Positions 1-5,398 of a DNA stretch of 5,398 nucleotides are shown here, piece after piece. Both the position numbers and the translations under genes were made by a program. The stretch is from Burkholderiales bacterium (lineage in GTDB: Bacteria > Pseudomonadota > Gammaproteobacteria > Burkholderiales > Burkholderiaceae). The notes under the pieces are model-generated. The model made no database searches and was not told where the DNA came from. It saw only the letters and a list, made by a program, of their open reading frames with translations. The DNA lies in assembly GCA_947447845.1 (NCBI GenBank), contig CANFNO010000243.1, positions 1 to 5,398 on the forward strand. Reading direction: 5' to 3'. Position 1 is the first letter of the stretch. Every line of letters begins with the position of its first letter.

Positions 1-1336
1 CGTGGCCGCCGAATACTTGCAGGCATTCGCTGCCGCCGTAAAAGGCCTGATGCGTGAAAGCGGCTTTGATCACCGGCGTGACCAGGGCACACCAGCGTTG
101 CGCCTGCGCACGTCGCTCGGCATCCAGTTGGTGTTTGATGACGTCCAATTCCACCGCAGTGGTGTAGGCCAACACGCGGCCACTATCAATCCAGGCGCGC
201 TGTGTATCCAGAATACGTCGCATGGCGGGGTGCTCGGCAATCAGATCGGCCTGATCCAAAGCCCCCACGCTTGTCACTGCGTGTACTGCGCTGCCCCCCG
301 AGGGGGCTGGCGCACCTTGGGGCGGCCCAGCGGTGCGCGTCGTCGTCTTGCCGCGTCCGGGCGCGCGCATCTGGCGCCGCTCCTGCGCGTAGGCATCGGC
401 CTTTTGCCAGGCTGCATCCAATAGCCCGATGCCTTGCAAAGCCACATGCAGGCGCGCGGCATTCATCATCACGAACATGGCGTTCAGGCCCTTGCCCGGT
501 TCACCGACGATCCAGCCGGTGGCTTCGTCAAAACGCATGACGCAGGTGGGACTGCCGTGCAGGCCCATCTTTTCTTCGATGCGATCGCAATGCGCCGCAC
601 TGCGCGTGCCGTCAGCATAGAACTTCGGCACCAAAAACAGCGACAGTCCTTTGGGGCCGGGTGGCGCATCGGGCAGACGCGCCAACACCAGGTGCACGAT
701 GTTGTCGGACAGATCGTGCTCGCCACCGGAGATGAAAATCTTGGTTCCGCTTATCTGATAACTGCCATCTGCCTGCGGCTCAGCGCGTGTGCGCGCCAGG
801 CCAAGATCGCTACCGGCATGGGGCTCGGTCAGGCACATGGTGGCCAGCCATTCGCCAGTGGCAATCTTTTCCAGGTACTGCGCTTTCAGTGCGTCGCTGG
901 CGTGGTGCTTGATGCATTCATAGGCGCCATGCAGCAGACCCGGCGCCATGGTCCAACCGTGGTTGGCGGCGCTGAGCATTTCGTACAGCGTGGCCTCGAG
1001 CACGGCAGGCAGACCCTGGCCGCCGTCTTCGGTGGCACAGGCCAGCGCGGGCCAGCCGCTCTGCCAGAAGCTCTGGTAGGCGTCACGAAATCCTGGCGCC
1101 ATGGTGACCTTGCCCATGCCGTCCTCTAGCGTGTGCTGTGCGCCCACTTCGTCACCGATACGCTGCAGCGGTGCGATGACTTCGCCGACAAACTTGGCGG
1201 ATTCTTCCAGCACCTGTTGCATCAGTGCGGCATCGACTTCCGCGTAGGCCGGCAGGCTTTGCAGATAGGCCGGCGCCCCCAGTACGTTGGACAGAATGAA
1301 CTGGATGTCTGCCGGTCTCGGTTGGTAGTCGCTCAT
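1..1336 (-). CDS. DmdC-type acyl-CoA dehydrogenase, partial (C-terminus beyond left edge)
   Basis: FAD-dependent acyl-CoA dehydrogenase of the subfamily that includes 3-methylmercaptopropionyl-CoA dehydrogenase; such enzymes oxidise acyl-CoA thioesters to 2-enoyl-CoA in the cytoplasm. I translated it by hand from the ATG at 1336-1334; the frame stays open to base 1, giving 445 residues. Family members are usually near 590-600 aa, so about 150 or more residues are missing. The N-terminus begins MSDYQPRPADIQFIL, typical of the subfamily. The acyl-CoA dehydrogenase signature LTEPHAGSD is at residues 169-177, KMGLHGSPT at 256-264, GEPGKGL at 278-284 and MMNAARLHV around 290-298. The window ends within QVFGGH (440-445), just before where I expect the catalytic glutamate region. 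The start overlaps the livF stop (ATGA), with a weak GAGAA 9 nt upstream, implying translational coupling. Residues 325-368 form an unusually long Gly/Pro/Thr/Ala-rich linker carrying a palindromic repeat. The true substrate cannot be read from sequence; family assignment is firm, methylmercaptopropionyl-CoA specificity is not. Confidence 0.9.
   Translation of the reverse strand, partial: MSDYQPRPADIQFILSNVLGAPAYLQSLPAYAEVDAALMQQVLEESAKFVGEVIAPLQRIGDEVGAQHTLEDGMGKVTMAPGFRDAYQSFWQSGWPALACATEDGGQGLPAVLEATLYEMLSAANHGWTMAPGLLHGAYECIKHHASDALKAQYLEKIATGEWLATMCLTEPHAGSDLGLARTRAEPQADGSYQISGTKIFISGGEHDLSDNIVHLVLARLPDAPPGPKGLSLFLVPKFYADGTRSAAHCDRIEEKMGLHGSPTCVMRFDEATGWIVGEPGKGLNAMFVMMNAARLHVALQGIGLLDAAWQKADAYAQERRQMRAPGRGKTTTRTAGPPQGAPAPSGGSAVHAVTSVGALDQADLIAEHPAMRRILDTQRAWIDSGRVLAYTTAVELDVIKHQLDAERRAQAQRWCALVTPVIKAAFTHQAFYGGSECLQVFGGH
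290..331. repeat. GC-rich palindromic repeat element inside a coding region
   Basis: On the plus strand the core reads GCTGCCCCCCGAGGGGGC and ends, after a short spacer, in GGGGCGGCCCAGC. The inner hairpin pairs GCCCCC (293-298) with GGGGGC (302-307) around a CGA loop, and the outer arms GCTG (290-293) and CAGC (328-331) are complementary; the two share G293, so they would not form fully at once. It is read in frame by the acyl-CoA dehydrogenase gene as residues 336-350, a Gly/Pro/Ala/Ser-rich stretch (AGPPQGAPAPSGGSA). From memory, near-identical GC-rich palindromes are scattered through intergenic regions of Comamonadaceae genomes; only one copy is present here, so the repeat status is not shown by the window itself. 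Exact boundaries are uncertain, and the insertion could extend over much of 233-364. Confidence 0.6.
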
Positions 1337-2091
1337 GCTGCATGGTTCTCAGAAACGGCGGCAGGCTTGCGCGCTGCGCCAAGGTAGGTGTCGATCACGC
1401 GTGAATCCTTTGCCAGATCCTGTGCCGGTCCGTGCAGGGCGATTTCGCCCATTTCCAGTACATAGCCGTAGTCAGCCGTTTCTAGTGCGGCGCGTGCGTT
1501 TTGCTCCACCAGCAGGGTGGTGACACCCGTTTTTCGCAGGGCGTCAATGGTTTTGAAAATATCGCGCACCACCAGCGGTGCCAGGCCCAGGCTGGGCTCA
1601 TCGAGCATCAAGAGTGTGGGGCGTGACATCATGGCGCGGCCCACGGCCAGCATCTGGCGTTCGCCACCCGACAGCGTGCCTGCCATCTGCAAGCGCCGCT
1701 CCTTCAAGCGGGGAAAGAGTTCGTAGACCACATCGAGTTGTTCGCGCCACTGCTTGTTGCCCAGGCGAACTTGCCGGAAGGCACCCAGCAGCAAGTTGTC
1801 TTCCACAGGCATGGTGCCAAACAGCTCGCGCTTTTCCGGCACCAGGGCAATGCCCAGCATGACGCGTTCTTCGAGCGACATCTGGCTGATGTCCTGACCT
1901 TCAAAGTGGATGCTGCCTTTTGCGGGCAATACGCCCATCAGCGCATTCAGAAAAGTGGATTTGCCCGCACCATTGGGCCCGATGACGGTGATGATGCTGC
2001 CCTTGGGCGCGGACAAGTCAATGCCACTCAGCACTTCGGCACGGCCATACCCGGCGTGCAGGCCTTGAATGGATAAAACGTTTTCGCTCAT
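1333..2091 (-). CDS. livF: LivF: branched-chain amino acid-type ABC transporter ATPase
   Basis: Cytoplasmic ATPase of 252 aa, one of the two nucleotide-binding subunits of a HAAT-family importer; it hydrolyses ATP to power uptake and pairs with the LivG domain of the preceding fusion protein. Visible motifs are Walker A GPNGAGKST at residues 38-46, the LivF-type PEKRELF segment at 85-91 where other ABC proteins carry the Q-loop, the signature LSGGE at 140-144, Walker B LLMLDEP at 160-166 with catalytic Glu165, and VEQN at 195-198, where LivF proteins normally carry Gln instead of the H-loop His. I chose the ATG at 2091 (MSENVLSIQGL) because the family begins there. The frame stays open to an ATG at 2169, but that would add 26 residues overlapping the upstream gene. 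A weak GAAAG lies 7 nt before the start. The gap from the upstream stop is 10 bp, and the stop overlaps the next gene by 4 bp. Confidence 0.95.
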   Translation of the reverse strand: MSENVLSIQGLHAGYGRAEVLSGIDLSAPKGSIITVIGPNGAGKSTFLNALMGVLPAKGSIHFEGQDISQMSLEERVMLGIALVPEKRELFGTMPVEDNLLLGAFRQVRLGNKQWREQLDVVYELFPRLKERRLQMAGTLSGGERQMLAVGRAMMSRPTLLMLDEPSLGLAPLVVRDIFKTIDALRKTGVTTLLVEQNARAALETADYGYVLEMGEIALHGPAQDLAKDSRVIDTYLGAARKPAAVSENHAA

Positions 2092-2101
2092 GCTTGTGCT
2101 T

Positions 2102-3898
2102 TCAATGTTCCATGCCAAGATAGGCCGCCCGCACCCTGGGACTCTGCTGCACCTCGGCGGGTGTGCCATCCATCAGCTTGGTGCCGAACTCCATCACCAC
2201 GATGTGATCGGTCACGTCCATCACCAGATCCATGTCGTGCTCCACCAGCAAAATGCTCATGCCCTCGGATCGCAGTTGACGCAACACACCAATCAGGGCC
2301 TGTTTCTCCTTGTGGCGCAAACCGGCGGCGGGTTCGTCCAACAGCAGCAGCGCCGGGTCGCCGCACAGAGCGCGTGCAATTTCCATCAGACGTTGCGGCC
2401 CCATGGCCAGGTTGCCGGCTTGTTCGTGCAGGGCGTGGCCCATGCCGATGCGCTCGAGCTGGCGTGCGGCCTCGCACAGCAGGCTTTGCTCTTCAGAACG
2501 GTCCAGCCTCAGCATGCTTGAGAGGGCGCTCTTGCTGCCGCGCAGTTGTGCCCCCAGGGCCACGTTCTCCAGCACAGTCATTTCCGGAATCATCTTCACA
2601 TGCTGGAAAGTGCGGCTCATGCCCCGTTGGGCAATCTCACGCGAGGGCAAGCCGCTGATGGTCTCGCCCCGGAACTTCACCGTGCCCGAGGTCAGCCCCA
2701 AGACGCCGCTGACCAGATTGAAGGTAGTGGACTTGCCGGCCCCGTTGGGACCTATCAGACCCACGATCTGCCCGGCCTTGATGGAGAACGTGATGTCCTT
2801 CACTGCGGTCAGGCCACCGAACTGTTTGCGGATGTCGGTCACTTCCAGCACGGTCTCGCCCAGGGCGGGTTTGGTGCGCTCGGTCAGGGCTGCTGCGCCC
2901 TTCCAGTCGTCCACACGATCCGGCTTGGGCAGATAGCGTCCCACCAGCGACCACATGCCATCGGGCAGGTACTTGAGGACCAGTACCAGCACAATGCCAA
3001 ACACAATCACTTCATAGCTGCCGCTGGTCCCCAGCAACTTGGGCAGCAAGACCTGTAACTGGTCTTCCAGCAGCTTGGTCAGCACCGCACCACCGATCGC
3101 GCCCCACACATAGCCGACACCGCCCAGCACTGCCATGAAGAGGTACTCAATGCCCATTTTCAGACCGAAGGGGGAGGGGTTCACGGTGCGCTGAAAGTGC
3201 GCAAACAGCCAACCGGAAACGCTGGCAAACAGCGCCGCGATCAGGAAGATGCCGACTTTATGGCGCAGCGTGTTGACGCCCATGGCCTCGGCCATCAGCA
3301 CACTGGAGCGCATGGCCCGAATGGCACGACCGGTGCGCGAATCCAGCAGGTTCAGGAGCCCGAACACGCCCAACAGCACCAGGCCCCAGGCCAGCACAAA
3401 GAAGCTGCGGCCCTGGCTGACATCCCAGCTTCCGAGCATGATGGCCGGCACGCCCTGGATGCCGTCGTACTTGCCCAAAGCGTCCACATTGCCCATCAGG
3501 TAGTAAAGCGATAAGCCCCAGGCGATGGTGGCCAGTGGCAGGTAGTGGCCCGACATGCGCAGCGTAATCCAGCCCACCACCAGCGCGCTGATGGCGGTGA
3601 TGAACAGACCGGCAAACACCGTGAGCCACGGTGACCAGCCCATGCTCGTGGTGAGGTAAGCGCTGGTGTAGGCACCGATGCCGACAAAGGCGGCCTGGCC
3701 GAAGGAGGTGAGCCCGCCAATGCCGGTGAGCAGCACCAGGCCCAGAATCACCAGGCTGTACAGCGCGATGTAGTTGAGCTGGGTGATCCAGAAGTCCGGC
3801 ACCGGTGACACCGCATACAGCAGCATGCAGGCAAACACGGTGATGCGTTGGGCGCGGGCGGAATGCAGCCAGTGCTGCAGGGTGGGTGAGAGCTTCAT
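2102..3898 (-). CDS. livM-livG: LivM-LivG fusion: ABC transporter permease fused to ATPase
   Basis: A 598-aa inner-membrane protein joining two subunits that are separate in E. coli. Residues 1 to about 320 are the LivM permease: roughly eight or nine hydrophobic segments (about 21-33, 41-60, 64-85, 90-110, 116-135, 165-185, 214-236, 250-275, 295-312), the motif GGLTSFGQAAFVGIGAY at 61-77, and a cytoplasmic EAA-like loop around 188-209 that should contact an ATPase. A hydrophilic linker at about 321-348 leads into the LivG ATPase: Walker A GPNGAGKST 383-391, Q-loop RTFQ 429-432, signature region LAMGPQR 497-503, Walker B LLLLDEP 517-523, H-loop VEHDM 552-556, and a LivG-type C-terminus ending AAYLGMEH. 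The signature has Pro501 where LivG proteins usually have Gln. The start at 3898 (MKLSPTL) follows the livH stop by 1 bp and has a good ribosome binding site; an upstream ATG at 3970 would overlap livH by about 70 bp and lacks family support. The fusion is uninterrupted in frame, so it is not a sequencing artefact visible here. Confidence 0.95.
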   Translation of the reverse strand: MKLSPTLQHWLHSARAQRITVFACMLLYAVSPVPDFWITQLNYIALYSLVILGLVLLTGIGGLTSFGQAAFVGIGAYTSAYLTTSMGWSPWLTVFAGLFITAISALVVGWITLRMSGHYLPLATIAWGLSLYYLMGNVDALGKYDGIQGVPAIMLGSWDVSQGRSFFVLAWGLVLLGVFGLLNLLDSRTGRAIRAMRSSVLMAEAMGVNTLRHKVGIFLIAALFASVSGWLFAHFQRTVNPSPFGLKMGIEYLFMAVLGGVGYVWGAIGGAVLTKLLEDQLQVLLPKLLGTSGSYEVIVFGIVLVLVLKYLPDGMWSLVGRYLPKPDRVDDWKGAAALTERTKPALGETVLEVTDIRKQFGGLTAVKDITFSIKAGQIVGLIGPNGAGKSTTFNLVSGVLGLTSGTVKFRGETISGLPSREIAQRGMSRTFQHVKMIPEMTVLENVALGAQLRGSKSALSSMLRLDRSEEQSLLCEAARQLERIGMGHALHEQAGNLAMGPQRLMEIARALCGDPALLLLDEPAAGLRHKEKQALIGVLRQLRSEGMSILLVEHDMDLVMDVTDHIVVMEFGTKLMDGTPAEVQQSPRVRAAYLGMEH

Positions 3899-3899
3899 T

Positions 3900-4937
3900 T
3901 CAGTGTTCCTCGTCGTGGCCGCCAGCCATGGAGCGCCACAACAAAATGGGCAGCACCAGCGTGAACACAATCACTTCCTTAAAAGCGCTGGCCCAAAACG
4001 AGCCAAAGGCTTCCACCAGGCCGACAAAGAGTGCGCCAATTGCTGCCAGCGGGTAGCTTTGCAAGCCGCCCATCACGGCTGCGACAAAGCCCTTGAGGCC
4101 AATCAGAAAACCGGAGTCGTAAAACACGGTGGTGGTCGGTCCAATCAGCAGCCCCGAGAGGGCACCGATCAGCGCGGCCATGGCAAAAGTTGCCTGGCCC
4201 GCGCCAATGGTCGAAATTCCCATAAGCCGTGCACCCAAACGGTTTACTGCGGTGGCTTGCAACGCTTTGCCATACAGCGTGCGCGAGAAGAATTGCCACA
4301 GCAGCACGATCAGAGCCAGCGACACCATAAAGATAATGATGGCCTGCCCCTTGACAGTTAGCCCGGCAATATTCACGCGCATATCCCAGAACGACGGGTT
4401 GCGAAAGCCCTCAGCGCCGAAGAACAACAGGCCCAGCCCGGTCATGGCAAAGTGCACGCCCACCGACACAATCAACAGCACCAAGGAGCTGGCATCAGCC
4501 AGTGATTGGTAGGCCAGGCGGTACACCAGCGGGCCGAAGGAGGTGACGATGGCGACGGTCAAACCGGCCTGCACCAAAAGCGGAAAATTCTGTGGTGCCG
4601 CCCAGAGCGACACCAGCGAAATCACAGTGGGCACGACTAGCGTGCGAAAACCAACCTTGGCCGATTTGGCTGCATTGCCGGTGTGCAGCCAACACTGGCG
4701 TGCGTCCAGCACTGCGGCCAGCACGGCCATGATCAGCAGAAGCCAGATCGTGCCCGGTACCTGGCCGGTTTGAAAGATAGCCAGGGTGAGCGCGCCATAG
4801 GCGACAAACTCTCCCTGGGGAATAAAGATCACCCGCGTTACTGAGAACACGAGAACGGTGGCAAGCCCCAGCAACGCATAGACCGCAGCATTGGTTATGC
4901 CGTCAAGCAGCAGGATGCTGAAGATTGTCGAATCCAT
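3900..4937 (-). CDS. livH: LivH: branched-chain amino acid-type ABC transporter permease
   Basis: Inner-membrane permease of 345 aa that forms the translocation path together with the LivM domain encoded next. It is largely hydrophobic, with segments at about 5-35, 40-58, 62-78, 98-113, 122-140, 150-173, 197-215, 246-268, 280-310 and 320-335. The LivH N-terminal pattern is clear (LLDGITNAAVYALLGLA at 10-26, then FIPQGEFVAYGA at 38-49), as is a cytoplasmic EAA-like loop LYGKALQATAVNRLGARLMG at 221-240 and the family C-terminal region LKGFVAAVMGG at 281-291. It is some 35-40 residues longer than E. coli LivH; the extra length seems to fall around residues 78-120, which include a polar stretch (DARQCWLHTGNAAKSAK). 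The start at 4937 (MDSTIFSILL) matches the family; the frame extends upstream to 5009 only by overlapping the binding-protein gene. The ribosome binding site is weak (GAG 8 nt upstream). The preceding stop is 5 bp away. Confidence 0.95.
   Translation of the reverse strand: MDSTIFSILLLDGITNAAVYALLGLATVLVFSVTRVIFIPQGEFVAYGALTLAIFQTGQVPGTIWLLLIMAVLAAVLDARQCWLHTGNAAKSAKVGFRTLVVPTVISLVSLWAAPQNFPLLVQAGLTVAIVTSFGPLVYRLAYQSLADASSLVLLIVSVGVHFAMTGLGLLFFGAEGFRNPSFWDMRVNIAGLTVKGQAIIIFMVSLALIVLLWQFFSRTLYGKALQATAVNRLGARLMGISTIGAGQATFAMAALIGALSGLLIGPTTTVFYDSGFLIGLKGFVAAVMGGLQSYPLAAIGALFVGLVEAFGSFWASAFKEVIVFTLVLPILLWRSMAGGHDEEH
3906..3911 (-). promoter_or_regulatory. Ribosome binding site of the livM-livG fusion gene
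   Basis: On the minus strand GAGGAA lies 7 nt upstream of the ATG at 3898, inside the last codons of livH. It is the best Shine-Dalgarno match at any junction of the operon and supports the 3898 start over the upstream ATG at 3970. With only one base between the livH stop and this ATG, ribosomes could also reinitiate directly. Confidence 0.7.
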
Positions 4938-4942
4938 AAAAA

Positions 4943-5398
4943 TTACTCTACCTTCCAGTCGCCGTTCACCACTTTGAGCATCACGCCGGTTTCCGGTGTG
5001 TAGCCCCAATGGTCGTCCTTGGTCCAGTTCAGCACGCCGTGGGCGACCACGGTGCGGCCCATGCCTTCAAAGGCGTCGCGCAATGCGGCACGGAATTCCT
5101 TGGTGCCGGGTTTGGCCTTCTTCAAAGCAACAGGCACGGCTTTTTCCAGCACCGAGAAAGCGTCATAGCCGTGGGCTGCAAACTGGTTGCGCGAACCCGC
5201 GCCATAGGCTTTTTCGTATTGGGCAATGAAGCCCATCGCAATTTTCTTGGAGGGATGGCTGTCCGGCAATTGATCGGCCACCACTGCCGGTCCGGACACC
5301 ACATAAGCGCCTTCCACATCCTTGCCACCGACGCGCATCAGGTCGCGCGAAGCGGCTGCATGGGTCTGGTAAATCTTGCCTTTGAAGTCGCGTTCCAC
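4943..5398 (-). CDS. livK: LivK-type periplasmic substrate-binding protein, C-terminal part
   Basis: The last 151 residues of a periplasmic binding protein (type 1 fold, Peripla_BP_6 / leucine-binding family) that delivers substrate to the LivH/LivM permease. Recognisable segments are GKIYQTHAAASRDLMRVGG near the window edge, VSGPAVVADQLPDSHP in the middle, AAHGYDAFSVLEKAVPVAL, and the C-terminal hinge/strand region ending VMLKVVNGDWKVE. Families of this type are about 370-400 aa with a signal peptide, so roughly 60% of the gene and its export signal lie beyond the right edge. The GTG at 5398 is an internal valine codon, not a start. The TAA stop is separated from the livH ATG by only TTTTT. 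Ligand cannot be deduced: relatives bind branched-chain amino acids, but also aromatic and aliphatic acids, amides and urea. Confidence 0.9.
   Translation of the reverse strand: MERDFKGKIYQTHAAASRDLMRVGGKDVEGAYVVSGPAVVADQLPDSHPSKKIAMGFIAQYEKAYGAGSRNQFAAHGYDAFSVLEKAVPVALKKAKPGTKEFRAALRDAFEGMGRTVVAHGVLNWTKDDHWGYTPETGVMLKVVNGDWKVE

Noticed and set aside
276..290. Direct repeat ACTGCG (276-281 and 285-290) as a target-site duplication of the palindromic element
   Set aside because: Both copies lie on the same side of the element, and six bases is too short to be meaningful; no convincing flanking duplication was found.
293..307. GC palindrome as an operon terminator
   Set aside because: It is inside an uninterrupted coding frame and no U-run follows on the transcribed strand.
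434..1129. 231-codon open frame on the plus strand
   Set aside because: It lies antisense to the acyl-CoA dehydrogenase, whose minus-strand translation matches conserved family motifs throughout. The plus-strand product has no recognisable family and arises from GC-rich codon bias.
2092..2169. Possible 26-residue N-terminal extension of LivF (ATG at 2169)
   Set aside because: It would overlap the end of the LivG coding region by nearly 70 bp, and LivF proteins start close to the MSENVL position.
2069..3058. Several plus-strand open frames (150-208 codons) opposite livM-livG
   Set aside because: All are antisense shadows of a gene with complete Walker and signature motifs; compositions are His/Gln/Arg-rich and low in family resemblance.
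3774..4361. 195-codon plus-strand open frame opposite livH
   Set aside because: Antisense to clear transmembrane permease sequence; the Gln/His-rich product is the usual mirror of hydrophobic codons.
4938..4996. CCGG-AAA-CCGG hairpin (4986-4996) and TTTTT before livH as an intrinsic terminator
   Set aside because: The stem is only 4 bp, lies in coding sequence and is about 40 nt away from the T-run, which is only five bases long.
4938..5009. Possible 24-residue N-terminal extension of LivH (ATG at 5009)
   Set aside because: It would lie within the binding-protein gene and add a polar, charged leader with no family match; MDSTIFSILL fits the LivH start.
5396..5398. GTG at the right edge as start of the binding protein
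   Set aside because: The downstream protein is clearly the C-terminal part of a 370-400 aa family, with no signal peptide here; the GTG is an internal valine.

Overview
The window is compact, GC-rich (about 60% by eye) coding DNA. All five recognised genes lie on the minus strand and are read from high to low coordinates. The protein sequences resemble those of Burkholderiales, most likely Comamonadaceae (Polaromonas/Rhodoferax/Acidovorax-like). This placement rests on the style of the Liv proteins and on a GC-rich palindromic repeat that, from memory, is frequent in that family. No database search was possible.

Layout in transcription order: (1) the C-terminal 151 residues of a periplasmic branched-chain amino acid-type binding protein (LivK family), whose 5' part lies beyond the right edge; (2) the permease LivH, 345 aa; (3) a single 598-aa polypeptide that fuses the permease LivM to the ATPase LivG; (4) the second ATPase LivF, 252 aa; (5) the first 445 residues of a DmdC-type acyl-CoA dehydrogenase, which runs off the left edge. 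The junctions are a 5-bp gap, a 1-bp gap, a 10-bp gap and a 4-bp ATGA overlap, so this is almost certainly one operon. Its promoter lies to the right of the window and its terminator to the left. There is no intergenic stretch longer than 10 bp and no RNA gene, insertion sequence, CRISPR array, promoter or terminator that I can support.

Functionally, the first four genes make a complete HAAT-family ABC importer: binding protein, two permease domains and two ATPase domains. The tightly coupled acyl-CoA dehydrogenase suggests that the imported compound may be a carboxylic acid that is later activated to a CoA thioester and oxidised, rather than leucine, isoleucine or valine themselves. That is inference from context.

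The most notable observation is a GC-rich palindromic element at about 290-331. It sits in frame inside the acyl-CoA dehydrogenase gene, in a Gly/Pro/Ala-rich linker that looks about 27 residues longer than I expect for the family. It looks like a dispersed intergenic repeat that has been captured as coding sequence. The remaining content is a well-formed but conventional transporter operon.
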